The notes: generated by a model from the letters alone, not told the origin. 64,000 nucleotides of DNA from Ruicaihuangia caeni (GCF_029952955.1 NZ_JASATX010000001.1:992001-1056000), one strand, 5' to 3'. Positions 28,044 through 37,445 are shown, numbered from the stretch's first letter. Made by a program: numbers and translations.

Positions 28044-29870
28044 GTGAAGGAATATTCCGTACCCGCAGTCATCCCCGCAGACCCCGCGGCGAACACCACC
28101 GACCTGCTCCTCAAGCGCGTCGAGGAGACCCCGGACGCTCCGCTGTTCGCGCTGCAGCGGGAAGACGGTGAATGGGACGACATCTCGGCGCGCGAGTTCC
28201 TCGCACAGGTACGGTCACTCGCGAAGGGGTTCATCGCTGCCGGCATCCAGCCCGGCGAACGCATCGCGCTCATGTCGAAGACCCGATACGAGTGGACGCT
28301 CATCGACTTCGCGGTCTGGTTCGCCGGCGCTGTGCTGGTGCCGGTGTACGAGACCTCGTCACCGAGCCAGATGAAGTTCAGCATCACCGATGCCGGTGCG
28401 ACCGCGGCGATCCTCGAGACCGCCGACCACTTCGCGCGTTTCGACGAGATCGCCGGCGATGTGCCGCAGGTCAGCAAGGTCTGGCAGATCGACCTCGAGG
28501 ATCTCGACAAGCTCATCGCCAGCGGCAGCGAGGTCGACGACGCCGAGGTCGAGCGCCGTCGCTCGCTCGCAAAGGGTTCCGACATGGCCACCCTGATCTA
28601 CACCTCGGGCTCTACCGGCAAGCCCAAGGGCTGCGTGCTGACTCACTCGAACTTCGTCGAGCTCTCGCGGAACGCCGCGGAGGCGATGAAGGAGGTCGTG
28701 GCCCCGGGCGCATCGACGCTGCTGTTCATCACGACCGCGCACGTCTTCGCCCGCTTCATCTCGATCCTCGCGGTGCACGCCGGCGTCCGAGTCGGGCACC
28801 AGCCCGACACCAAGCAGCTGCTCCCGGCGCTCGCGACCTTCAAGCCGACCTTCCTGCTCGCCGTGCCGCGCGTGTTCGAGAAGGTGTACAACTCGTCGGA
28901 GCAGAAGGCGGAGGCCGGCGGCAAGGGCCGCATCTTCCGCAAGGCGGCCCACGTCGCGGTCGAGCACTCGAAGGCGCTCGACGCCGGCAAGGTGCCACTG
29001 GGCCTCAAGCTGCAGTTCGCGCTCTTCGACAAGCTCGTGTACAGCAAGCTGCGCGCAGCGCTCGGCGGGCGCGTGAAATATGCCGTCTCGGGCTCGGCGC
29101 CGCTCGGCCTGTACCTCGGCCACTTCTACCGGAGCCTCGGCATCAAGATCCTCGAGGGCTACGGGCTGACTGAGACGACCGCACCGGCGACGGTGAATCT
29201 GGTGACGAAGTTCAAGATCGGCACGACAGGCCCGGCGCTGCCGGGCACCGGCATCCGTGTCGACGACGACGGTGTCATCTGGGTGAAGGGCGTCAATGTC
29301 TTCGCCGGGTATTGGAACAACCCCGAGGCGACTGCAGCGTCGTTCGACGGCGAGTGGTACAACACCGGCGATATCGGTGAGCTCGACGACGACGGCTACC
29401 TGGTCATCACGGGCCGGAAGAAGGAGCTCATCGTGACCGCCGGCGGCAAGAACGTCGCCCCGGCCGCGCTCGAGGATCCGATCCGTCAGAACCTGCTGGT
29501 CGGGCAGGTCATCGTCGTGGGCGATCGCAAGCCGTTCGTGTCTGCGCTCATCACGCTCGACACCGAGATGCTCCCGGTGTGGCTGCACAACAATGGTGAG
29601 GATGCCGGAATGAGCGTCGAGACCGCGGCGAAGCACCCGAAGGTGCTCGCCGAGTTGCAGCGCTCGATCGACGACGCGAATCAGCGCGTCTCGCGGGCGG
29701 AATCGGTGCGGAAGTTCACGGTGCTCACCGATGAGCTCAGCGAAGCGACCGGACACCTCACGCCGAAGCTGAGCATCAAGCGCGACCGCATCCTCGCCGA
29801 CTACGCCGACGTCATCGAGCAGATGTACTCGGTGCAGCCCGAGACGCAGGGGCACTCCCTGGCGCACTGA
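28044..29870 (+). CDS. Long-chain fatty-acid--CoA ligase (FadD15-like AMP-binding enzyme)
   Basis: 608 residues of the ANL superfamily. P-loop-like YTSGSTGKPKGC, the A5 motif GYGLTETTAP, YNTGDIGELDDDGYLVITGRKKELI, and the C-terminal catalytic-lysine region TPKLSIKRD. It activates fatty acids with ATP and CoA at the membrane face. The GTG start is fixed by GAAGGAG 7 bp upstream; the open frame extends far upstream but antisense to the glucokinase gene, which is not coding. It ends just before a strong terminator. Confidence 0.95.
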   Translation: MKEYSVPAVIPADPAANTTDLLLKRVEETPDAPLFALQREDGEWDDISAREFLAQVRSLAKGFIAAGIQPGERIALMSKTRYEWTLIDFAVWFAGAVLVPVYETSSPSQMKFSITDAGATAAILETADHFARFDEIAGDVPQVSKVWQIDLEDLDKLIASGSEVDDAEVERRRSLAKGSDMATLIYTSGSTGKPKGCVLTHSNFVELSRNAAEAMKEVVAPGASTLLFITTAHVFARFISILAVHAGVRVGHQPDTKQLLPALATFKPTFLLAVPRVFEKVYNSSEQKAEAGGKGRIFRKAAHVAVEHSKALDAGKVPLGLKLQFALFDKLVYSKLRAALGGRVKYAVSGSAPLGLYLGHFYRSLGIKILEGYGLTETTAPATVNLVTKFKIGTTGPALPGTGIRVDDDGVIWVKGVNVFAGYWNNPEATAASFDGEWYNTGDIGELDDDGYLVITGRKKELIVTAGGKNVAPAALEDPIRQNLLVGQVIVVGDRKPFVSALITLDTEMLPVWLHNNGEDAGMSVETAAKHPKVLAELQRSIDDANQRVSRAESVRKFTVLTDELSEATGHLTPKLSIKRDRILADYADVIEQMYSVQPETQGHSLAH

Positions 29871-29884
29871 GCTCCGGCTCAACC

Positions 29885-29932
29885 GACGAACGGGCCCGGG
29901 CACGAGGTTTCTTGTGCCCGGGCCCGTTCGTC
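29885..29932 (+). terminator. Perfect 19-bp hairpin after the acyl-CoA ligase
   Basis: GACGAACGGGCCCGGGCAC pairs perfectly with its complement ending at 29932; the loop is about 10 bases. It sits 14 bp after the ligase stop and 40 bp after the convergent deformylase stop, so it can act in both directions. Confidence 0.85.
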
Positions 29933-29972
29933 TCCCTGTGAAGGCGCCAGCCGCGGCGCGCCGGTACCCGCG

Positions 29973-30464
29973 TCAGTACCAGGGCGCGTTGCGGATCTGC
30001 CGCATCGCTTCGCGCTTCGTCTCGCCCTCGAGTCCCTCGATGAAGAGGTGACCATCGAGGTGATCGCACTCGTGCTGCAGTGCCTGTGCCATGAGGCCCT
30101 CGCCCTGCAGCTCCACCGGATTGCCGTCGAGATCGATGCCGGTGACGCGCGCGAAGGGATAGCGACGGCGCGGGAACGACAGGTTCGGCACTGAGAGGCA
30201 GCCCTCGCCGACCAACTCGGGCTCACCAGCGAGTTCCGCGATGACGGGGTTGAGGATGTAGCCGATCTCACCGTCGACGTTGTAGCTGAATGCCCGCAAA
30301 TTGACACCGATCTGGCAGGCGGCGACGCCCGCCCGGCCAGGCACTTTCACGGTGTCGACGAGGTCGTCGACGAGCGCGCGCACCCGGGGGTCGGCAGGGT
30401 CGACCGGATCAGATGGTGATCGGAGTACCGGGTCTCCGAATACACGGATGTCGCGCACAGCCAT
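29973..30464 (-). CDS. def: Peptide deformylase
   Basis: Removes the N-formyl group from nascent proteins. 163 residues with all three metal-site motifs: AGVAACQIG (variant of GVGLAAPQIG, 45-53), EGCLS (87-91) and HECDH (131-135). Chosen start [15 protein letters not shown] is typical of the family. A second deformylase elsewhere in the genome is common in actinobacteria. Confidence 0.95.
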   Translation of the reverse strand: MAVRDIRVFGDPVLRSPSDPVDPADPRVRALVDDLVDTVKVPGRAGVAACQIGVNLRAFSYNVDGEIGYILNPVIAELAGEPELVGEGCLSVPNLSFPRRRYPFARVTGIDLDGNPVELQGEGLMAQALQHECDHLDGHLFIEGLEGETKREAMRQIRNAPWY

Positions 30465-30630
30465 GGGTGTCTGGTCCTCCGAACGAGCGAACGCGCTGAG
30501 CATCGGGCGAGGGCGTGTGGAGCCTTCGCCGCCGTGCAGCAGCGCGATGGAACTGAGAGCGCAAGCCGATCCCGGCCGGCGCGGCGATGCGAGCAACGTT
30601 CGCCGACTCGGCGAGCGATCCACGCGGGTC

Positions 30631-30670
30631 GCGGTGGACGCCGCTCACCGAAGCGAACGGCATCCACCGC
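30631..30670 (-). terminator. Hairpin downstream of pyruvate carboxylase
   Basis: A 13-bp stem GCGGTGGA-T-GCCG against CGGCGTCCACCGC with one T-G wobble and a 14-base loop, read on the minus strand 14 bp after the pyc stop. A small ATCGTA-GT-TACGAT hairpin overlaps the stop itself. Confidence 0.6.
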
Positions 30671-30683
30671 TATCCAATCGTAG

Positions 30684-33600
30684 TTACGATGCCCGCTGCG
30701 ACGAGGTCTCCTGCCCGTCAGCGCGCTCCGGGGACTGCGCATCGGTCCGCGCCGGCTCGATCTCGACGAGCAGGTCGCCCGCCTCGACCTGCTGCGTTCC
30801 GGCGATCGGGATGCGGACGATGGTGCCGGCCACCGGGGCGGTGATCGACGCCTCCATCTTCATCGCCTCGATCGTCGCGACCGCCTGTCCCGCACTGACC
30901 AGTGCGCCGGGCGTGGCCTGGATCGTGACCACACCCGCGAAGGGCGCGGCCACGTGGCCGGGCTTCGACGCATCCGCGCGTTCTGCGGCTCGCTCCTCGA
31001 CCTTCACCGAGCGGTCGCGCACCGGAACCGGACGCAGCTGACCGTTGAGCGAGGCCATGACGCTGCGCTGGCCCTTGTCGTCGACCTCGCCGATCGCCGT
31101 GAGGCTCACGAAGAGGTTCACGCCCGGCTCGATCTGCACGACGTGCTCAGCCTCCGGCTTGAGCCCGTACAGGTAGTCGATCGTACTCACGACCGAGAGG
31201 TCGCCGTACTCCTCGCGAAGCTCCTCGAACTGCTTGGTGGGCTGCGGGAACAGGAGACGGTTGAGGGTGCTGCGACGCTGAGCGGCTTCTCCGCCGAGCG
31301 CCGCGCGGTCGTCGTCGGTGAGATCGGTGACGCCCAGCTTCACGGTGCGCCCTTCGAGCACCTTCGAGCGGAACGGCTCCGGCCAACCTCCCGGGAGATC
31401 CCCCAGCTCGCCCGCCATGAATCCGATCACCGAGTCGGGGATGTCGTACTTCTGCGGATTCTGCTCGAAGTCGGCCGGGTCGGCGTCGATGGCGGCCAGG
31501 TGCAGGGCGAGATCGCCGACCACCTTGCTCGACGGGGTGACCTTCGTCGGCCGGCCGAGCATCCGATTCGCTGCGGCGTACCAGTCCTCGATCTTCTCGA
31601 AGTGGTCGGCGAGCCCGAGCGCGATCGCCTGCTGGCGCAGATTCGACAACTGCCCGCCGGGGATCTCGTGGCGGTACACCCGGCCGGTGGGGCTGGGCAG
31701 ACCGGATTCGAACGGACGGTACACGCGGCGCACCGCTTCCCAATACGGCTCCAGGTCGGAGACCGCGTCGAGCGAGAGGCCGGTGTCGCGATCCGTGTGC
31801 GCGACCGCCGCGACCAGCGCCGACATCGACGGCTGGCTCGTGGTGCCCGACATGGGAGCACTCGCTGCGTCGACGGCATCCGCGCCGGCCTGTGCCGCTG
31901 CGAGCAGCGTCGCCAACTGCCCGCCCGCAGTGTCGTGCGTGTGCACATGCACTGGCAGGTCGAAGCGGGCTCGCAGCTCCCTGACGAGCACCGACGCTGC
32001 GCCCGCGCGCAGCAGCCCGGCCATGTCCTTGATGGCGATGATGTGCGCGCCGGCCTCCACGATCCGCTCGGCGAGCCGGAGGTAGTAGTCGAGCGTGTAC
32101 AGATCTTCGTCAGGGCTCAGCATGTCGCCCGAGTAGCACAGGGCCACCTCGGCGACCGTGGAGCCCGTGGCGAGCACGGCATCGATCGCGGGGCGCATCT
32201 GGTCGACGTCGTTGAGCGCGTCGAAGATGCGGAAGATGTCGACGCCGGTGGCCGCCGCTTCTCGCACGAACGCGTCGGTGACCTCGGTCGGGTACGGCGT
32301 GTAGCCGACGGTGTTGCGTCCGCGCAGGAGCATCTGCAGGTTGATGTTCGGGAGCTGCTCCCGGAAGAGCGCGAGTCGCTCCCACGGGTCCTCGCCGAGG
32401 AAGCGCAGCGCGACGTCGTAGGTCGCACCGCCCCAGGCTTCGACCGACAGCAGTTGCGATGTCAGGCGCGCGACGTGAGGCATCACCGCCGCGAGGTCCT
32501 TGGTTCGCACGCGCGTCGCCAGCAGCGATTGGTGGGCGTCGCGGAACGTCGTGTCGGTGACGGCCAGCGCTCGTTGCGCTCGAAGGTCTGCCGCGAACCG
32601 CACCGGGCCGAGCTCGAGCAGCCGCTGACGCGAACCGGCGGGCGCGGGCGCCTCCAAGTCGACGGCGGGCAGCTTCTCGGCGGGATCGATGAGGCCCTCG
32701 CCAGAGCCGTACGGCTGGTTGACGGTGACATCGGCGAGCCAGTTCAAGATCTTGGTGCCACGGTCTCGCGAGCGATTGCCGCTCAGCAACTGCGGACGCT
32801 CATCGATGAACGCGGTGGAGAGGTCACCCTCGATGAAGGCCGGGTCGTCGAGCACGGCCTGCAGGAACGGGATATTCGTCGACACGCCGCGGATGCGGAA
32901 CTCGGCGAGGCCGCGGCGGGCCCGGCGCACCGCCGACGCGAAGTCGCGGCCGCGGGTCGTCATCTTCGCGAGCATCGAGTCGAAGTGCGGGCTCACTTGG
33001 GCGCCCGAGGCGATCGTGCCGCCATCGAGACGGATGCCGGCGCCACCGGGCGACCGGTACGTGGTGATCTTGCCGGTGTCGGGCCGGAAGCCCTGCGCCG
33101 GGTCTTCAGTGGTGATACGGCACTGCAGCGCTGCCCCGTGCATGGAGATCGACGACTGATGCAGGCCGAGATCGTCGAGAGTCTCCCCTGCCGCGATCCG
33201 CATCTGCGACTGCACGAGATCGACGTCGGTGATCTCTTCGGTCACGGTGTGCTCGACCTGGATGCGCGGGTTCATCTCGATGAAGACGTGCTGGCCGGCG
33301 CGGTCGCCGATCGTGTCGACGAGGAACTCGACGGTTCCGGCGTTCACGTAGCCGATCGACTTCGCAAACGCCACGGCGTCTCGGTAGAGCGCCTGCCGCA
33401 GTTCGTCGCTGAGGTTCGGCGCGGGAGCGATCTCGACGACCTTCTGGTTGCGACGCTGCACGGAGCAGTCGCGTTCGAAGAGGTGCACGGTCTCGCCGGT
33501 CTGGTCGGCCAGCACCTGCACCTCGATGTGCCGAGGGCGAAGCACTGCCTGCTCCAGGAACATGGTGGAGTCGCCGAACGCGCTCCCGGCTTCGCGCATC

Positions 33601-34151
33601 GCGGCTTCGAGTGCGGGACGCAACTCCTCACGCGTGTCGACCCGGCGCATGCCGCGGCCTCCGCCACCGGCCACGGCCTTCGCGAAGACGGGGAAGCCGA
33701 TCTCGTCGGCCGCAGCGAGCAGCACGTCGACGTCGGTCGTCGCGGGAGACGACTTGAGCACCGGCACGCCCGCAGCGACGGCGTGCTCTTTGGCGGTCAC
33801 CTTGTTGCCGGCCATGTCGAGCACGCTCTTCGGTGGACCGATGAACGCGATGCCGTGCTCGGCGGCCGCCTGCGCGAGGTCGGGGTTCTCTGACAAGAAT
33901 CCATAGCCCGGGTAGATGGCGTCTGCGCCACTGAGCTTCGCCACGCGGATGATCTCGTTCACGTCGAGGTATGCGCGCACAGGGTGCCCCACCTCGCCGA
34001 TCTGATACGCCTCGTCCGCCTTCAACCGGTGCATCGAGTTGCGGTCCTCATATGGGAACACCGCGACAGTGCGCGCACCGAGTTCATAGGCGGCGCGGAA
34101 TGCACGAATAGCGATTTCGCCGCGGTTCGCGACAAGAATCTTCTTGAACAT
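30684..34151 (-). CDS. pyc: Pyruvate carboxylase
   Basis: Biotin-dependent anaplerotic enzyme making oxaloacetate from pyruvate and bicarbonate. 1155 residues in standard order: biotin carboxylase (MFKKILVANRGEIAIR, the GGGGRGMR ATP loop, RDCSVQRRNQK), carboxyltransferase (TFRDAHQSLLATRVRT; the metal-site histidines in VHVHTHDTAGG), tetramerisation region, and biotinyl domain with AMKM at about 1096-1099 (K1098 biotinylated). A ~30-residue acidic tail beyond the biotinyl domain is unusual but harmless-looking. ATG start with AAGGGG about 5 bp upstream. Divergent from the ParA-type gene (111 bp). Confidence 0.97.
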   Translation of the reverse strand: MFKKILVANRGEIAIRAFRAAYELGARTVAVFPYEDRNSMHRLKADEAYQIGEVGHPVRAYLDVNEIIRVAKLSGADAIYPGYGFLSENPDLAQAAAEHGIAFIGPPKSVLDMAGNKVTAKEHAVAAGVPVLKSSPATTDVDVLLAAADEIGFPVFAKAVAGGGGRGMRRVDTREELRPALEAAMREAGSAFGDSTMFLEQAVLRPRHIEVQVLADQTGETVHLFERDCSVQRRNQKVVEIAPAPNLSDELRQALYRDAVAFAKSIGYVNAGTVEFLVDTIGDRAGQHVFIEMNPRIQVEHTVTEEITDVDLVQSQMRIAAGETLDDLGLHQSSISMHGAALQCRITTEDPAQGFRPDTGKITTYRSPGGAGIRLDGGTIASGAQVSPHFDSMLAKMTTRGRDFASAVRRARRGLAEFRIRGVSTNIPFLQAVLDDPAFIEGDLSTAFIDERPQLLSGNRSRDRGTKILNWLADVTVNQPYGSGEGLIDPAEKLPAVDLEAPAPAGSRQRLLELGPVRFAADLRAQRALAVTDTTFRDAHQSLLATRVRTKDLAAVMPHVARLTSQLLSVEAWGGATYDVALRFLGEDPWERLALFREQLPNINLQMLLRGRNTVGYTPYPTEVTDAFVREAAATGVDIFRIFDALNDVDQMRPAIDAVLATGSTVAEVALCYSGDMLSPDEDLYTLDYYLRLAERIVEAGAHIIAIKDMAGLLRAGAASVLVRELRARFDLPVHVHTHDTAGGQLATLLAAAQAGADAVDAASAPMSGTTSQPSMSALVAAVAHTDRDTGLSLDAVSDLEPYWEAVRRVYRPFESGLPSPTGRVYRHEIPGGQLSNLRQQAIALGLADHFEKIEDWYAAANRMLGRPTKVTPSSKVVGDLALHLAAIDADPADFEQNPQKYDIPDSVIGFMAGELGDLPGGWPEPFRSKVLEGRTVKLGVTDLTDDDRAALGGEAAQRRSTLNRLLFPQPTKQFEELREEYGDLSVVSTIDYLYGLKPEAEHVVQIEPGVNLFVSLTAIGEVDDKGQRSVMASLNGQLRPVPVRDRSVKVEERAAERADASKPGHVAAPFAGVVTIQATPGALVSAGQAVATIEAMKMEASITAPVAGTIVRIPIAGTQQVEAGDLLVEIEPARTDAQSPERADGQETSSQRAS

Positions 34152-34262
34152 TGAGCCCCTTCCAGTCGGGTTGAGCCTACTGATCGGGCGAACCCCGCGT
34201 TTCGCACGCGCTCCCAGCAAGATTTAGGGCTTTTAAGTCTCGGGAAGGTATCGTCTCTTCTC

Positions 34263-35060
34263 GTGCATGTACTGAGCGTGAGCTCCCTCAAGGGGGGCGT
34301 CGGGAAGACCACCGTCACGCTGGGCCTTGCGTCGGCGGCGTTCGCCAAGGGTCTTCGCACGCTCGTGGTCGACCTCGACCCGCAGTCGGATGTCTCGACC
34401 GGCATGGACGTGCAGGCTGCGGGCCACCTCAACATCGCCGATGTGCTGACCTCTCCCAAGGAGAAGACGGTGCGACAGGCCATCGCGCCGAGCGGCTGGA
34501 CTCGTGGCCGCCCGGGCAAGGTCGACGTGCTCATCGGCAGTCCCTCGGCGATCAACTTCGACGGACCCCACCCGAGCATCCGCGACATCTGGAAGCTCGA
34601 GGAGGCGCTCGCGCACGTCGAGTCGGAGTACGACCTGGTACTCATCGACTGCGCGCCTTCCCTCAACGCTCTGACACGAACCGCGTGGGCCGCGAGCGAC
34701 CGAGTCGCGGTCGTGACCGAGCCCGGGCTGTTCTCGGTCGCAGCAGCAGACCGCGCCCTCCGCGCCATCGAGGAGATCCGGCGGGGCCTCTCACCTCGGC
34801 TGCAGCCGCTCGGCATCATCGTGAACCGCGCCCGCGTGCAGTCGCTCGAGCACCAGTTCCGCATCAAGGAGCTGCGCGATATGTTCGGCCCGCTCGTGCT
34901 GAGCCCCCAGCTGCCTGAGCGCACCTCGCTGCAGCAGGCGCAGGGCGCGGCGAAGCCGCTCCACGTGTGGCCGGGCGAGAGCGCGCAGGAGATGGCGCAT
35001 AACTTCGACCAGCTGCTCGAGCGGATCGTGCGCACTGGGCGCATCGAACTTTCCGCGTAG
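34263..35060 (+). CDS. ParA/MinD-type ATPase
   Basis: 265 residues. Deviant Walker A KGGVGKTT at 10-17, switch I DLDPQSDVSTG, Walker B VLIDCAPS. Orphan ParA-like protein: no parB or parS is visible beside it. Comparable solitary ParA proteins position cargo such as polar complexes in actinobacteria. GTG start. It is followed by a cluster of hairpins. A chromosome-partition role is not supported by the context. Confidence 0.88.
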   Translation: MHVLSVSSLKGGVGKTTVTLGLASAAFAKGLRTLVVDLDPQSDVSTGMDVQAAGHLNIADVLTSPKEKTVRQAIAPSGWTRGRPGKVDVLIGSPSAINFDGPHPSIRDIWKLEEALAHVESEYDLVLIDCAPSLNALTRTAWAASDRVAVVTEPGLFSVAAADRALRAIEEIRRGLSPRLQPLGIIVNRARVQSLEHQFRIKELRDMFGPLVLSPQLPERTSLQQAQGAAKPLHVWPGESAQEMAHNFDQLLERIVRTGRIELSA

Positions 35061-35076
35061 CGCGCTGGAGCTTGGA

Positions 35077-35100
35077 GCGAAGGCCATTTCTGGCCTTCGC
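35077..35100 (+). terminator. Hairpin after the ParA-type gene
   Basis: GCGAAGGCCA-TTTC-TGGCCTTCGC, a perfect 10-bp stem with a 4-base loop, 17 bp after the stop. Confidence 0.75.
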
Positions 35101-35113
35101 CGCGACGCCAGCG

Positions 35114-35136
35114 CCGGATGCCGTCTCGGCATCCGG
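35114..35136. terminator. Second hairpin in the parA-merR gap
   Basis: CCGGATGCC-GTCTC-GGCATCCGG, perfect 9-bp stem followed on the plus strand by TTTA. It may back up the first ParA terminator. Confidence 0.6.
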
Positions 35137-35160
35137 TTTATGCGCGGGGGTTTCACTCGT

Positions 35161-35183
35161 CTGATCGCCGCGACGGCGATCAG
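35161..35183. repeat. Third hairpin in the parA-merR gap
   Basis: CTGATCGCC-GCGAC-GGCGATCAG, perfect 9-bp stem with a 5-base loop. No T-tract on either side, so the role is unclear. Confidence 0.55.
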
Positions 35184-35242
35184 CGCTGGCGAGCTTTCGG
35201 CCTGAGGGCCTTACAGACCCAGTCTGCATCGCCGCAACGAAA

Positions 35243-35268
35243 GAGACGGATGCCGAAGCATCCGTCTC
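35243..35268 (-). terminator. Hairpin after the MerR gene
   Basis: GAGACGGATGC-CGAA-GCATCCGTCTC, perfect 11-bp stem, 15 bp after the stop of the minus-strand MerR gene; TTTCGTT follows on that strand. Confidence 0.75.
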
Positions 35269-35282
35269 GTGGGTGGCGTGTG

Positions 35283-35834
35283 TCAGGCGGTCTTCGAGCG
35301 TGACGCCCGGCGTGCGGCCAGTTCGTCCATCGGGTCTTCGCGCGCCGTGTCGAACTCCACGAGGCTCGTCTCGACCTCTCGCAGCACCTTGCCGACGGCG
35401 ATGCCGAACACGCCCTGACCGCGGCTGACGAGGTCGATCACCTCGTCGTTGGACGTGCAGAGGTACACGCTCGCACCGTCGCTCATGAGCGTCGTCTGTG
35501 CGAGATCATGGATGCCGGCTTCGCGCAGCTGGTTGACCGCCACGCGGATCTGCTGCAGCGAGATGCCGGTGTCGAGCAGTCGCTTCACGAGCTTCAGGAC
35601 GAGGATGTCGCGGAACCCGTAGAGCCGCTGCGAACCCGAGCCGGCTGCTCCCCTGACCGTCGGCTGCACCAGGTCGGTGCGTGCCCAGTAGTCGAGCTGC
35701 CGGTAGCTGATGCCCGCCGCGCGCGCAGCCACGGCCCCGCGATAGCCGGCTGCGTCGTCGAGCTCAGGAAGACCGTCGGTGAAGAGCAGTCCGAGGTCGT
35801 AGCGCTGTTCCTCGCTACGGCTGAGTTCGCTCAT
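35283..35834 (-). CDS. MerR-family regulator (Rv1830-like)
   Basis: 183 residues. N-terminal MerR winged helix (AARAAGISYRQLDYWARTDLVQPTVRGA...RLYGFRDILVLKLVKRLLDTGISLQQIRVAV) and an effector/dimer domain with no cysteine sensor. Together with ftsR and garA upstream it reproduces the mycobacterial garA-Rv1828-Rv1829-Rv1830 order, but the bifunctional nuclease (Rv1829) is missing. An inverted repeat just upstream suggests autoregulation. Confidence 0.9.
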   Translation of the reverse strand: MSELSRSEEQRYDLGLLFTDGLPELDDAAGYRGAVAARAAGISYRQLDYWARTDLVQPTVRGAAGSGSQRLYGFRDILVLKLVKRLLDTGISLQQIRVAVNQLREAGIHDLAQTTLMSDGASVYLCTSNDEVIDLVSRGQGVFGIAVGKVLREVETSLVEFDTAREDPMDELAARRASRSKTA

Positions 35835-35844
35835 GGCACTTCCT

Positions 35845-35860
35845 AACCTTCATGTTGAAG
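35845..35860. promoter_or_regulatory. Inverted repeat upstream of merR
   Basis: CTTCA-TGT-TGAAG (35848-35860), preceded by AAC and followed by TT, lies 14 bp before the MerR start codon. The AACCTTCA octamer at 35845-35852 is also found in the ftsZ upstream region. Probably a MerR-type operator. Confidence 0.45.
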
Positions 35861-35956
35861 TTGATACTTCGCGGGAGTGATCCCACCGTATCGAACCCCT
35901 CGCCCATCTCGGCCTCGGTCGTGAAAAACGATGCGGCGTGTCGAACGCCCGGTCGC

Positions 35957-36667
35957 TTATCCGTCCATCCGGGTGAGCGCCGTCCTGATCAGGCTACCCC
36001 TGACCACCTCCAATTGAGCCGCGATCTCTCGCGCGAGCTCGGCCGCCTTGGCACGGCTGGAGGCATCGTTCCGCTTTGCGATCGGAACGAGGGCGCTCTC
36101 GATGAGACCGAGCTCTCGCTCGGCCGCCGCCCGGAACGTACGGAGATGCCGCGGCTCGATGCCGCTCCGCTGGAGCTCGACCAGTGCGCGCAGCACGCTC
36201 AGCGCCTCTTCGTTGAAGAGATCGCTCGGGGCGATGAGCGAGGCTGAGATCGCGTCGCCGAGCAGCATGGGCGTCGCACCCGCTTCTCGCACGAGCTCCT
36301 CGCGGGTGAACCTGCGCTCGGCGATGAGCATGGAGGGCAGCGCCACATCGGGGCGCCCGGGGAACTCGGGCTGGCGGCCGGCATCCAGTTCGTCGAGGTA
36401 GCTGCGAATCACCTTCAACGGCAGGTAGTGATCGCGCTGCATCGAGAGGATCAGCCGCAGCCGCTCGAGATCGGCCTGCGAGAACTTGCGGTACCCCGAT
36501 TCGGTGCGCGCGGGCGACACGAGCCCCCGCTCCTCGAGGAAGCGCAGCTTCGACGGCGTGAGCTCGGGGAAATCGGGGTTCAGTCGTGCGAGGACTTGGC
36601 CGATGCTGAACTGCGCGCGGGTAGGGGCCGGTGCTGCCGCGACTCGCGCGGCCGCAGAGCGCGCCAC
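35957..36667 (-). CDS. ftsR: MerR-family regulator FtsR
   Basis: 236 residues. Begins with a basic/Ala-rich stretch, then the winged helix FSIGQVLARLNPDFPELTPSKLRFLEERGLVSPARTESGYRKFSQADLERLRLIL. The DFPELTPSKLRFLE core is characteristic of the Rv1828/FtsR group; in Corynebacterium FtsR activates ftsZ. The GTG start overlaps the garA stop by one base (TAGTG), so GarA and FtsR are co-translated. An ftsZ gene with a candidate operator is in this same window at 307-1542. Confidence 0.88.
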   Translation of the reverse strand: MARSAAARVAAAPAPTRAQFSIGQVLARLNPDFPELTPSKLRFLEERGLVSPARTESGYRKFSQADLERLRLILSMQRDHYLPLKVIRSYLDELDAGRQPEFPGRPDVALPSMLIAERRFTREELVREAGATPMLLGDAISASLIAPSDLFNEEALSVLRALVELQRSGIEPRHLRTFRAAAERELGLIESALVPIAKRNDASSRAKAAELAREIAAQLEVVRGSLIRTALTRMDG

Positions 36668-37206
36668 TAGCGGGCCGCCGGGCTGGTCAGGTCGAGGCGC
36701 GACGCATAGAACGTCAGCCGGTACTTGCCGACCTGCACCTCGCCGCCATCGACGAGCGTCGCCGAGTCGACACGCTGGCCGTTGTAGTACGTGCCGTTGA
36801 GGGAGCCGAGATCGCGCACCTCGAACTTCGTTCCGACGCGCACGAAATCCGCGTGCTTGCGCGACACCGTGACGTCGTCGAGGAAGATGTCGGCGTCGGG
36901 GTGACGACCGGCGGTGGTCACATCGGCATCGAGCAGGAACCGAGCACCGACATTCGGTCCGCGGCGAACGATGAGCAGAGCAGAGCCCGAGGGAAGCGCC
37001 CGGAGCGCCTCCTGCTCCTCGGTGGAGACCCCCGCCTCCATCGCAGAGAGCAGTGCACCGAAGTCGTGGTTGAACGTCGCGGTCGTCTCGTTGTCACGCG
37101 CGACCGTATCGGCGGGCGGCTCAGAGCTCTGCGGCGCGGCGTCGGGTTCCTTGGACGCGCGCTCACGACCATCGTCAGTGCGATCGTCGAATCCGGCGTC
37201 AGCCAT
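36667..37206 (-). CDS. garA: GarA/OdhI-type FHA-domain regulator
   Basis: 179 residues. The N-terminal segment has DNETTATF with the twin-Thr phosphorylation site (T41/T42), as in GarA and OdhI. The FHA domain (about 80-165) has the binding motifs TTAGRHPDADIFLDD, VSRKHADF and DLGSLNGTYYNGQRV. Unphosphorylated GarA inhibits 2-oxoglutarate dehydrogenase and glutamate enzymes; Ser/Thr kinases release the inhibition. The PASTA kinase in this window is a possible partner. ATG start with AGGAGGGG about 7 bp upstream. Confidence 0.93.
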   Translation of the reverse strand: MADAGFDDRTDDGRERASKEPDAAPQSSEPPADTVARDNETTATFNHDFGALLSAMEAGVSTEEQEALRALPSGSALLIVRRGPNVGARFLLDADVTTAGRHPDADIFLDDVTVSRKHADFVRVGTKFEVRDLGSLNGTYYNGQRVDSATLVDGGEVQVGKYRLTFYASRLDLTSPAAR

Positions 37207-37445
37207 CGTGAACCCCTCCTGTAACCAGCGTATCGAAGCATTGTCGCGCTCGGAGCCGAGCGCAGGAACCAAGCGCGACGGTCGTTTCCTGAACGTCACG
37301 GCAGCGCCAGTTCCAAGCGTCGCTGCGGCGTCCGGGTCACGGATGCCGCGGCGCACGGTCGCACTACGGGCTTCCCTGCGAAGCACGCAGCAGCGATCGT
37401 GAACGACCAGCCTAGGGGAACGGCCGGGGCGAATGGAAGGCGTCG

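Noticed and set aside
30954-33893. 979-codon open frame on the plus strand
   Set aside because: Antisense to pyruvate carboxylase, which is fully conserved. Composition is that of a GC-rich shadow frame.
34263-35060. Chromosome-partition locus
   Set aside because: The ParA-type gene has no parB or parS nearby and lies between pyc and a MerR gene, so no origin or partition site is called.
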